64,000 bases of DNA from Clostridium sulfidigenes (GTDB taxonomy: Bacteria; Bacillota; Clostridia; Clostridiales; Clostridiaceae). How positions within the stretch are numbered: the stretch's first letter is position 1; every line of letters starts with the position of its first letter. The notes beneath the pieces were generated by a model, which worked only from the letters and a program-made list of their open reading frames with translations, made no database searches and had not been told where the DNA came from. Shown piece after piece: positions 8,505-16,002 of this stretch. The translations under genes were made by a program, and so were the position numbers. The DNA lies in contig NZ_JPMD01000038.1 in assembly GCF_000732635.1 (NCBI RefSeq), positions 62,001-126,000 on the forward strand. The letters run 5' to 3'.

Positions 8505-9608
8505 ATGTATGATATAGCTATAATAGGTGCTGGAGTAATTGGAGCTTCAATATTTAGAGAACTTATGAGATATGATTTAAAGGTAGCAATAATAGATAAG
8601 GAAAATGATGTTTCCATGGGGACAACTAAGGCAAATTCAGCCATTGTCCATGCAGGCTATGATCCTAAGGTAGGAACTTTAATGGCAAAGTATAACCTTA
8701 AGGGTAATGAGATGTTTGAAGAAATTTGTAATGAGTTATCAGTACCCTTTAAGAGAAATGGTTCTTTAGTAATTGGATTTGATGAAGAAGATATGGAAAC
8801 TATAAAAGAGTTATATGACAATGGAAATAAAGTTGGTGTTAAGGGACTACAAATTTTAAATAGAGATGAAGTCCTGGAAAAAGAGGTTAATTTAAGTGAT
8901 AAGGTTATGGGTGCACTATATGCACCAACAGGAGGAATTGTTGGTCCCTTTGAATATACAATAGCTCTTGTGGAAAATGGAGTAGAAAATGGTGGAGAGG
9001 TTAAATTAAATAGACAAGTAATTGGTATAGAAAAGAAAGAACATTTTATTATAAATACAGCTGAAGGTGAAGTTATAGAAAGCAAATATGTTATTAATGC
9101 AGCAGGAGTCTATGCTGATAAAATACACAATTTAGTATGTAAAGAAGCCTTTAAGATAAATCCTATTAAGGGAGAATATTTTGTTATGGACAAGAGCCAA
9201 GGTGATGTAGTTAGTCACACCATATTTCAATGTCCTTCTAAACTTGGGAAGGGTATATTAGTGACACCTACAGTTCATGGAAATTTGTTAGTAGGTCCAG
9301 ATGCAGAAAGTGTAGAGGATAAAGATAATGTTGCAACTACAGCTGAAAACTTAGAGTTTATTAAAAATACTGCTGTGAGAACCACAGATAAAATTAATTA
9401 TAGAGAGAGTATAAGAAATTTTGCAGGACTTAGAGCAAATCCAGATTGTGGAGATTTTATTGTAGGAGAAGCTAAGGACGTAAAGGGCTTTATAGATGCA
9501 GCAGGAATGAAATCACCAGGTTTGTCTTCAGCACCAGCGGTGGCTTTAGATGTGGTAGAAATTCTAAAAAATTCCGGACTTAAGGCTGAGCTAAAAAAAC
9601 AATTTTAA
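8505..9608 (+). CDS. glpA: Glycerol-3-phosphate dehydrogenase GlpA, FAD domain (split gene)
   Basis: This 367-residue flavoprotein of the GlpA/DAO type should oxidise glycerol-3-phosphate to dihydroxyacetone phosphate. It has the FAD-binding GAGVIGASIFREL (residues 7-19), a substrate/FAD region (GTTKANSAIVHAGYDP), and the C-terminal SPGLSSAPA FAD motif. The start is ATG 8505 behind AGGAGG; the upstream in-frame codon at 8466 lies inside the terminator. Clostridial GlpA normally continues into a [2Fe-2S] BFD domain. Here translation stops at TAA 9606, and the missing part lies in the +1 frame (next entry), with an A7 run at 9593-9599 at the shift point. Confidence 0.9.
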   Translation: MYDIAIIGAGVIGASIFRELMRYDLKVAIIDKENDVSMGTTKANSAIVHAGYDPKVGTLMAKYNLKGNEMFEEICNELSVPFKRNGSLVIGFDEEDMETIKELYDNGNKVGVKGLQILNRDEVLEKEVNLSDKVMGALYAPTGGIVGPFEYTIALVENGVENGGEVKLNRQVIGIEKKEHFIINTAEGEVIESKYVINAAGVYADKIHNLVCKEAFKINPIKGEYFVMDKSQGDVVSHTIFQCPSKLGKGILVTPTVHGNLLVGPDAESVEDKDNVATTAENLEFIKNTAVRTTDKINYRESIRNFAGLRANPDCGDFIVGEAKDVKGFIDAAGMKSPGLSSAPAVALDVVEILKNSGLKAELKKQF

Positions 9609-9633
9609 AAATACTAGAAAGCAAATTAACTTC

Positions 9634-9933
9634 ATGGAATTATCTAGTGAAAAAAAGGCAGAACTTATAAAAAAGGATAGTCGATATGGAAAGATAATCT
9701 GCAGATGTGAAAGTATAACAGAAGGTGAAATTATAGATAGTATAAAGAGATCCTTTGGAAAAGTAACCCTAGATGGAGTAAAGAGAAGATGTAGACCGGG
9801 TATGGGAAGATGCCAAGGTGGCTTCTGTGGTCCTAGAGTTCAAGAAATAATTGCAAGAGAATTAAAGGTTCCAATGGAAGATATAGTTCAAGAAAGCGAT
9901 GGCTCATATATTTTAATTGGAAGAACTAAGTAG
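9634..9933 (+). CDS. GlpA C-terminal BFD-like [2Fe-2S] domain (separated by frameshift)
   Basis: This 99-codon frame encodes the Cys-rich domain normally fused to the end of GlpA: IICRCESITEGEI, then KRRCRPGMGRCQGGFCGPRV. The CxC...C4-5C cysteines bind a [2Fe-2S] cluster that passes electrons onward. Its ATG at 9634 has no ribosome binding site, and the same frame stays open upstream without it (NFKNTRKQINFMELSSEKK), which matches the usual linker of fused GlpA. It is therefore best read as the second half of one gene broken by one extra base in the A7 run, or joined by slippage. Independent translation by coupling is possible but less likely. Confidence 0.8.
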   Translation: MELSSEKKAELIKKDSRYGKIICRCESITEGEIIDSIKRSFGKVTLDGVKRRCRPGMGRCQGGFCGPRVQEIIARELKVPMEDIVQESDGSYILIGRTK

Positions 9934-9945
9934 GAGGAAACATTT

Positions 9946-11196
9946 ATGTATGATTTAATAGTAATAGGTGGAGGTCCAGCGGGACTTGCAGCAGCTTATG
10001 AAGCTTATAATAATGGAGTAGAAAAAATACTAATAGTAGAGAGAGATAGAGAACTTGGAGGAATATTAAATCAATGTATTCATAATGGCTTTGGACTTCA
10101 TACTTTTAAAGAAGAGCTTACAGGGCCTGAATATGCTGAAAGATTTATCCATATGATAAGTGATACTAGGGTTGAAGTTAAGCTTAATACCATGGTATTA
10201 GAAATAAAAGAAAATAAAGAGATTCATATGATTAATGAGGAAAATGGGTATTTAATACTAAAGGGAAAAGCTATCATTCTTGCTATGGGATGTAGAGAAA
10301 GAACTAGAGGAGCTATAAATATGCCAGGGGATAGACCTTCAGGAGTGTTTACAGCAGGAGCTGCTCAAAGATATATCAATATGGAAGGATATATGCCAGG
10401 AAAGGAAGTTGTGATTCTAGGATCAGGGGATATAGGTCTTATTATGGCAAGAAGAATGACTTTAGAAGGTGCAAAGGTTAAGGCTGTAGTAGAGCTTATG
10501 CCTTATTCTAATGGACTTAATAGAAATATTGTTCAGTGCCTAAATGATTATGATATTCCCCTTTATTTATCACATACCGTAACTAAAGTTGTAGGTAGAA
10601 AGAGATTAGAAAAGGTGGTAATTGCTAAAGTAGATGAAAACAAAAAGCCAATAAAAGGTTCTGAAATTGAGTTTCATTGCGATACTTTATTATTATCTGT
10701 AGGACTAATACCAGAAAATGAGTTATCTTCTAAGGCTGGTATTGATAAGGATAGAAGAACAAATGGACTTATAGTGAATGAAAGCATGGAAACTTCTGTA
10801 GAAGGAATATTTGCCTGTGGAAATGTAGTACATGTTCATGATTTAGTAGACTTTGTTAGTGCAGAATCTAAGCATGCTGGATTTTGTGCTGCCAAATATA
10901 TTAAAGGTAAAGATGACAAGGGGAGTTATGTAAATATAATAAATGGTGAAAGAATTAATTATACAGTTCCTCAAAGATTAAATGTAGAGGCTATAGAAGA
11001 TAAACTAACTGTATTTATGAGAGTAAATAATATATATCATAATAAGAGGCTTGTGGTTAGATGTGGTGATGATATAATCGCTAGCTTTAAAAGAAATCAC
11101 TTAGCACCATCGGAAATGGAAAAGATTTTACTTAGCAAAACTCAATTAGAAAAGATTACAGGAGATATAATAATTTCTCTAGAGGATGGTGAATAA
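9946..11196 (+). CDS. FAD/NAD-dependent oxidoreductase of the GlpA complex (GlpB-like role)
   Basis: This 416-residue pyridine-nucleotide-disulfide-type flavoprotein has FAD motif VIGGGPAGLAAAYEAY (6-21), NAD-binding VVILGSGDIGLIMARRM (about 149-165), and the second FAD motif GIFACGNVVHVHDLVD (about 286-301). GGILNQCIHNGFG carries a Cys typical of this subgroup. In clostridia and Thermotoga it is always encoded between glpA and a DUF1667 gene and is thought to link glycerol-3-phosphate oxidation to NAD(P). RBS TAGGAGG, 12 nt after the preceding frame. It overlaps or abuts the next gene, indicating one operon. Confidence 0.9.
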   Translation: MYDLIVIGGGPAGLAAAYEAYNNGVEKILIVERDRELGGILNQCIHNGFGLHTFKEELTGPEYAERFIHMISDTRVEVKLNTMVLEIKENKEIHMINEENGYLILKGKAIILAMGCRERTRGAINMPGDRPSGVFTAGAAQRYINMEGYMPGKEVVILGSGDIGLIMARRMTLEGAKVKAVVELMPYSNGLNRNIVQCLNDYDIPLYLSHTVTKVVGRKRLEKVVIAKVDENKKPIKGSEIEFHCDTLLLSVGLIPENELSSKAGIDKDRRTNGLIVNESMETSVEGIFACGNVVHVHDLVDFVSAESKHAGFCAAKYIKGKDDKGSYVNIINGERINYTVPQRLNVEAIEDKLTVFMRVNNIYHNKRLVVRCGDDIIASFKRNHLAPSEMEKILLSKTQLEKITGDIIISLEDGE

Positions 11197-11197
11197 T

Positions 11198-11557
11198 ATG
11201 ATAAAAGAATTAATTTGTATAAGTTGTCCTATGGGATGTCATCTAAAGGTAAATACTGAAACAAAAGAGGTTACAGGAAACACTTGCAAAAGAGGTGAAA
11301 TTTACGGGATAAATGAAGTAACTAATCCTGTAAGAGTTATAACTACCACAGTAAAAGTTAAAGATGGTGAGCTCCCTGTTATACCAGTAAAAACAAAAAC
11401 ACCTATTCCTAAAGAGTTAAATTTTAAAGCTATGGAAGTATTAAATTCTATAGAGATAGAGGCTCCAATTTCTATGGGAGATATCATAGTGAAGGACATT
11501 CTAGGCACTGGAGTAGATGTGGTGGCTACTAGAAACTTAAAGAAGAACATAGAGTAG
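11198..11557 (+). CDS. DUF1667 protein, third subunit of the glp dehydrogenase set
   Basis: This 119-residue protein carries four cysteines near the N-terminus (CISCPMGC, then TGNTCKRG), the DUF1667 signature, likely to hold an iron-sulfur cluster. The rest (RVITTTVKV..., PVIPVKTKTPIPKEL) matches the family. Genes of this family follow glpA and the FAD/NAD oxidoreductase, so it is taken to be an electron-transfer subunit. ATG 11198 is chosen, with AGAGGATGG about 8 nt upstream; ATG 11186 is in frame but would overlap the previous gene and lie on the ribosome binding site. Last gene of the glp operon. Confidence 0.88.
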   Translation: MIKELICISCPMGCHLKVNTETKEVTGNTCKRGEIYGINEVTNPVRVITTTVKVKDGELPVIPVKTKTPIPKELNFKAMEVLNSIEIEAPISMGDIIVKDILGTGVDVVATRNLKKNIE

Positions 11558-11654
11558 GATAGTAAATATATTTTAAAAATAATATAGATTTAGAATAATA
11601 ATTTATAGGTTGGAATAATATATTTACAATGAAGCATTTTTAAGGTAGGAGTTT

Positions 11655-11990
11655 ATGGCACAGAGAAGAATTATTGAAAGTTATGGAAGAGATCTAGGTT
11701 TTACTATAGATCAGTTATGTAGACTTATAGGTTCCTATAAAATCTTAGTTGATACAGCAAGCAGTGTAAACTGCATTACCATTGCTAATAAAAGGGACAT
11801 TAAAGATGCCCTCAAAAGAGCACAGGAAGTTGGTTGCTTAATAGATGAACTTATAGATGTTTTAGATTGTAGTATATGTACCTGGGGCAACTATATGAAA
11901 TTAAAAACTGAGTATATAAACTCTAGATTAGATTTATGCCTCATAGAAACCGAAGTAGAAGAAGAAATCAGATTACAATCAGGACCATAA
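11655..11990 (+). CDS. Conserved-looking hypothetical protein, Cys-containing
   Basis: This 111-residue protein was not recognised. It is predicted mostly helical and soluble, with five scattered cysteines (including C.IC in LDCSICTWG and a late Cys in LDLCLIE) and a very acidic C-terminus (ETEVEEEIRL). No signal peptide. RBS TAGGAG 5 nt before the ATG, and a terminator follows, so it appears to be a real single-gene unit. Its neighbours (glp operon and ogt) do not suggest a role. Confidence 0.6.
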   Translation: MAQRRIIESYGRDLGFTIDQLCRLIGSYKILVDTASSVNCITIANKRDIKDALKRAQEVGCLIDELIDVLDCSICTWGNYMKLKTEYINSRLDLCLIETEVEEEIRLQSGP

Positions 11991-12018
11991 TTATATAAAA
12001 CATGGTATAAAGTAATTG

Positions 12019-12050
12019 AAAAGATGTTAATATATATATTAACATCTTTT
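12019..12050 (+). terminator. Terminator
   Basis: AAGATGTTAATA (12021-12032) pairs perfectly with TATTAACATCTT (12037-12048) and runs into TTTT. Confidence 0.7.
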
Positions 12051-12184
12051 AATTTTATCCGATGACTACTAGTCTTGGATAAGGATTTGACCTAAAGGAC
12101 AACGAATTCTAAGTATCAAAAATACTGACACTAAGAATTCTGTTAGTAAAGCTTCAAAGAAGCTAGAAATTCTGTTTATAATGA
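12051..12184 (+). repeat. Dispersed hairpin-rich intergenic repeat, copy 2
   Basis: TTTTATCCGATGACTAC opens it; TTATCC (12055-12060) pairs with GGATAA (12077-12082). A perfect GAATTCTAAG / CTAAGAATTC stem follows (12104-12113, 12131-12140), then AGCTTC/GAAGCT and the end ATTCTGTTTATA. It lies in the leader of ogt, just as copy 1 lies in the leader of glpK. Confidence 0.65.
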
Positions 12185-12199
12185 AAGTGGGGAAACTTT

Positions 12200-12709
12200 A
12201 TGTGGTATGATTACTTTGACTCTATTATAGGAACTATATATGTGGTTATGGATGAAAAGGGCGTAGTGAAGATAGAGCTTTTTCAAGATGGATGGGAAGA
12301 ATACTATAACCTTAATAAGGGAAGTTTAGAGCATAATAAAGAGAGGTGCTTAAGGGCTATAACTCAATTAAAGGAATATTTTAATGGTGAAAGGGAAGAT
12401 TTTAACTTACCATTGTCAGTAAGGACTACAGAATTTAGAAATAAAGTTTGGCAGGAACTTATAAATATACCCTATGGAGAAACTAGAAGTTACAGCGATA
12501 TTGCTATAGCAATTGGAAATCCTAAAGGTGTAAGAGCTATAGGTGGAGCCAATAGAGCAAATGAATTTCCTATAATAATTCCATGTCACAGAGTAATTGG
12601 AAAGAGTGGAAAATTAGTAGGATATGCAGGAAATCATACGGATATAAAAAGTAAGCTTTTAGAATTTGAAAAAAATAATAAAGATAATTTATTAAAAAAA
12701 ACTCATTAA
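12200..12709 (+). CDS. ogt: Methylated-DNA-protein-cysteine methyltransferase
   Basis: This suicide repair protein removes O6-alkyl groups from guanine. The active-site motif IIPCHRVIG is present (about residues 133-141), preceded by the helix-turn-helix and Arg-finger region NIPYGETRSYSDIA...VRAIGGANRAN. The N-terminus (about 1-70) is the usual short regulatory domain of Ogt rather than the Ada domain, and no Ada zinc motif is present. The 169-residue length fits Ogt. RBS GGGGAAA. A terminator follows, so it is a single-gene unit whose leader holds the dispersed repeat. Confidence 0.93.
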   Translation: MWYDYFDSIIGTIYVVMDEKGVVKIELFQDGWEEYYNLNKGSLEHNKERCLRAITQLKEYFNGEREDFNLPLSVRTTEFRNKVWQELINIPYGETRSYSDIAIAIGNPKGVRAIGGANRANEFPIIIPCHRVIGKSGKLVGYAGNHTDIKSKLLEFEKNNKDNLLKKTH

Positions 12710-12740
12710 TTTACCAGTCATAAATAATTGTATATTTACA

Positions 12741-12777
12741 CAAAATAGGCTAAAGGATATTTTTAGCCTATTTTTTA
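12741..12777 (+). terminator. Terminator of ogt
   Basis: AAAATAGGCTAAA pairs with TTTAGCCTATTTT and runs into further T. Confidence 0.85.
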
Positions 12778-12833
12778 TTTTAAATAAGACCGTAAGTCGT
12801 TTTTGTGTTAGGTTCTTTGCTAGGAGGATATAT

Positions 12834-13766
12834 ATGAAAAAGTTTTTTTTATATGGAATTATAATTTTAACTATATTAGTTACTTTTGTTAGTAATACAA
12901 AAGTATTTGCAGAGGATATAGAAGAGAATAATGAAGTTAATTACAATATTACAATGAAACAAGATATTCTAACTTTAATGATGGCATATCCGGAGTTCAT
13001 AACTGGAGTTGAAAAAAGTGAAGAAGGAAAGGTATTTGTAATAACAGCTTCAGGAAAGAAAATACTATATGATGATAAAGAATCTAAGGACTTTAACGGA
13101 AAAATGGATAATGCAGATCTTCAAGATATACTAGAAGATATATATCCTCTTACTATGCCTGATAAACTTTTAGATATAAATAGAGATCCAGGTAGATTTA
13201 GAAATTATATTCTTTTAAATGAAGTTTATGGAGGTAGTGAAAGAGAAGTATCATCTAACCTTATAAGTGTTCCTGCACCCTATAAAAACTATCAATTTAA
13301 TAAAAATAATGGAGCTGCAGAAAGTTTAAAGAAGGCTATGGAGGAGTTAAAACAATTATCATTAGGTAATGGAGCTGTATCATCCCTTTTAAATCCTATT
13401 AATGGAACTTTTAATTATAGAGTTATATCAGGTACAGGAAAGCTGAGTCCTCATGCCTATGGAATAGCTATTGATATTAATAGTAATCCTAGTGATTATT
13501 GGAAGTGGGCATCTAGAGATGCTGGAGAAAAGAGGATGTTATCCTATCCTAAGGAACTAGTAGATACTTTTGAAAAAAATAACTTTGTATGGGGTGGAAA
13601 ATGGGGTCATTTTGATATTCTTCATTTTGAATATAGACCAGAGGTATTAATAAAGGCAAAATACTTTGGAGAAACCTTTAAGGAAGATATGGATTGGTTT
13701 GGTGAAGTACCAAGGGATAAAAAAATAGATAATTATATTAACATTATTGAAGGAACTTTAAATTAA
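12834..13766 (+). CDS. Exported M15-family metallopeptidase (VanY/CwlK-like)
   Basis: This 310-residue protein begins with a signal sequence (residues 1 to about 26, ending VFAED). The zinc-peptidase part is C-terminal: SPHAYGIAIDIN (about 203-214) is the SxHxxGxAxD motif, and WGHFDILHFEY (about 258-268) supplies the last His ligand and the catalytic Asp/Glu region. This family cuts peptidoglycan stem peptides as D,D-carboxypeptidases or L-Ala-D-Glu endopeptidases; which reaction applies here is open. The N-terminal 150 residues are unassigned. RBS TAGGAGG. It sits 35 nt before another exported putative cell-wall enzyme, so the two may be co-transcribed. Confidence 0.85.
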   Translation: MKKFFLYGIIILTILVTFVSNTKVFAEDIEENNEVNYNITMKQDILTLMMAYPEFITGVEKSEEGKVFVITASGKKILYDDKESKDFNGKMDNADLQDILEDIYPLTMPDKLLDINRDPGRFRNYILLNEVYGGSEREVSSNLISVPAPYKNYQFNKNNGAAESLKKAMEELKQLSLGNGAVSSLLNPINGTFNYRVISGTGKLSPHAYGIAIDINSNPSDYWKWASRDAGEKRMLSYPKELVDTFEKNNFVWGGKWGHFDILHFEYRPEVLIKAKYFGETFKEDMDWFGEVPRDKKIDNYINIIEGTLN

Positions 13767-13801
13767 TAATTAACTAAAGAGCTAAAATGAGGAGGACCTT
13801 T

Positions 13802-14920
13802 ATGAACATTATAAGATCCATAAAAAAGATACTTACATGGAAGTTGATATTTGGAATATTACTAGCTATTATTATTGCAAATATTTTTTTTTCTAGAGCC
13901 AATGCTGAAGATGTAGATGAAGAAGTAAAGCTAGAAATTAAGAACTTCATTGAAGAAACTATTGCAAAGCGTAATAGAGCCATTGTAACTGGAGAAGAGG
14001 AAAGCATTAAGTCCGTTTATGACATGGGAACTAAGTATGGTACGTGGGCCTATGAAAATGAAGAGAAAAAGATGATTTATCTTCACAATTGGGAACAGAA
14101 ACAAGGGGTTAAAATTACAGAAATACTTCCTAAGGTAGTTGTAAATCGTATAAGTGAAAAGGATAATGGATTCAAAGTTAACTTTACATGTTCTACAGAA
14201 TATAGGTATGTTTATGAAGATAGACCAGAAGAGGTCAATGCAGCTAGAATAGGGACTTATCATGTGCTTACTTTAATAAATAAAGGAGACAATTTCTTGA
14301 TAAATAAGGAGTGGTATACAGATCCATTTGCAGATTCTTTAAATCTAGAAAAATTAAAAGTAGATGATGTAAAAGAATTTATTTTAGCTCAAGAACCTAA
14401 AGATTTTTCAAATTTAGATGAAAGAAGGAAAGCATCTGTAGAATATGCCAATAAATATTGTGGAGCAGCTACTGAAGAAGAATTTGGTTATAAATACAAT
14501 AAAGATTATAGAAATTTTAATCCAGAAGGTGGAGATTGTGCTAACTTTGCTTCACAGATATTGCATGAAGGTGGTAAATTTAAGAAAAATTCATCATGGA
14601 ATTATTCTAAAGGAGAAGCTACAGCATCTTGGGTAAATGCGGATAAATTTAAGAGTTATTGGGTATATAGTGGAAGAGCTTCAGTAATAGCTCATGGAAC
14701 CTATGATAAGGTATATAAAGCCTCCTATCAGCTTATGCCAGGAGATTTTGTTGCTTATGAAAAAAAAGGTGATATTAAACATATATCTACTGTAACCAAT
14801 GCAGATTCTAGAGGTTATGCTTTAGTTACTTGTCATAATACTGATAGAAATGATGTACCTTGGGATTTGGGTTGGAGTGATAAAAATATTAAATTTTGGC
14901 TTATAAGAGTTCATTATTAA
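13802..14920 (+). CDS. Exported protein with amidase_6 (CHAP-like) domain
   Basis: This 372-residue protein starts with a signal/anchor helix (about 12-33). Residues 210-370 match the putative amidase domain PF12671: YANKYCGAA..., a GGDCANFASQIL motif holding the likely catalytic Cys, a following SSWNY region, and KHISTVTNA plus LVTCHNTDRN with the probable catalytic His. The N-terminal part is a secretion-associated accessory region. ATG 13802 is preferred because GAGGAGG sits just before it; ATG 13787 would overlap that site. With the upstream M15 peptidase it suggests an exported cell-wall module. Confidence 0.82.
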   Translation: MNIIRSIKKILTWKLIFGILLAIIIANIFFSRANAEDVDEEVKLEIKNFIEETIAKRNRAIVTGEEESIKSVYDMGTKYGTWAYENEEKKMIYLHNWEQKQGVKITEILPKVVVNRISEKDNGFKVNFTCSTEYRYVYEDRPEEVNAARIGTYHVLTLINKGDNFLINKEWYTDPFADSLNLEKLKVDDVKEFILAQEPKDFSNLDERRKASVEYANKYCGAATEEEFGYKYNKDYRNFNPEGGDCANFASQILHEGGKFKKNSSWNYSKGEATASWVNADKFKSYWVYSGRASVIAHGTYDKVYKASYQLMPGDFVAYEKKGDIKHISTVTNADSRGYALVTCHNTDRNDVPWDLGWSDKNIKFWLIRVHY

Positions 14921-14990
14921 AAATATTTAATTAACCTTATTAGGATACATAGCATACCTTAAAATATAAACATTTATATTAGAGGGCAAT

Positions 14991-15938
14991 ATGTATCCTA
15001 TTAAATTTTCAAATTTATATTATGAAAAAATTTGGGGAGGAAGAAAGCTAGAAGATTATAGAACAAATCTTCCTAAAGGAAACATAGGAGAAAGCTGGGA
15101 AATTGCCTGTCATAAAAATGGAATGAGTATTATTAGTAATGGAAAATATAAAGGAAAAGCACTTATTGAAATAATTAAGGAATATAAAAACTTAATTGTA
15201 GGAGATAAGATATATATAGATAAATTTACAGATAGGGATTTTCCACTACTTATAAAGATTATAAATTCTAATGAGAATCTATCTGTGCAGGTACATCCAA
15301 ATGATAAGTATGCTCATAGAGTAGAAAATGATAATGGTAAGGTTGAGGCTTGGTATATTATAGATTGCGAAGAGGGAGCAGAAATAATTGTTGGTACAAC
15401 AGGATGTACAAAGGAAGAGTTTAAAAGAAGTTGCACAGAGGGTACTGTGGAAGGTTGCATGAATAAAATAGCAGTTAAGCCTGGAGAATTATTTTTAATA
15501 GAACCTGGATTACTTCATTCCATAGGAAAAGGTATATTACTAGCAGAAATACAACAAAATAGTGATATTACTTATAGAGTTTACGATTATCACCGAGGAA
15601 GAGAACTTCATATTGACAAAGCATTGGATGTAGTTAATTTCAATGGTGGGACTAAGAGCTTATGTATAAACAATGATTTAGTAATACAAAATCATATGAA
15701 CTCAGAAAAATTTAATATAGATATATACAATATAAAAGGAAGCTATAGTGAAACTAGTGATAAAGACAAGTTTTTTGTATTTACCTGTGTAGAAGGTAAA
15801 GGTAAAATTAGCTTTGTTGATGAAGGACTTAGAAAGTTTATTGATATATCTATTTTGGAAAGTTTTCTAATACCAGCATATTTAGGTGAATATATTTTAA
15901 TAGGTGATATGAAGTTAATAAAAAGCCATGTATTTTAA
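14991..15938 (+). CDS. manA: Mannose-6-phosphate isomerase, class I
   Basis: This cytoplasmic zinc enzyme interconverts mannose-6-phosphate and fructose-6-phosphate. At 315 residues it is the short Bacillus-type form. Visible landmarks are YEKIWGGRKL (12-21), the zinc-binding LSVQVHPNDKYA (about 97-108, Gln and His ligands), KVEAWYII with the Glu ligand, and LLHSIGKGILLAEIQQNSDITYRVYDY (about 175-201) with the second His and the catalytic Arg. It ends at a strong hairpin shared with the convergent csp operon. RBS AGAGGG, rather close to the ATG. Confidence 0.93.
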   Translation: MYPIKFSNLYYEKIWGGRKLEDYRTNLPKGNIGESWEIACHKNGMSIISNGKYKGKALIEIIKEYKNLIVGDKIYIDKFTDRDFPLLIKIINSNENLSVQVHPNDKYAHRVENDNGKVEAWYIIDCEEGAEIIVGTTGCTKEEFKRSCTEGTVEGCMNKIAVKPGELFLIEPGLLHSIGKGILLAEIQQNSDITYRVYDYHRGRELHIDKALDVVNFNGGTKSLCINNDLVIQNHMNSEKFNIDIYNIKGSYSETSDKDKFFVFTCVEGKGKISFVDEGLRKFIDISILESFLIPAYLGEYILIGDMKLIKSHVF

Positions 15939-15942
15939 AGCA

Positions 15943-15992
15943 AAATAGCCCTAGACTTATATAGAGAAAGCTATATGAGTCTAGGGCTATGT
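15943..15992. terminator. Bidirectional terminator between manA and the csp cluster
   Basis: ATAGCCCTAGACT.ATATAG pairs with CTATAT.AGTCTAGGGCTAT, a stem of about 20 bp between two convergent genes. Confidence 0.75.
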
Positions 15993-16002
15993 TAATGAAG
16001 AA

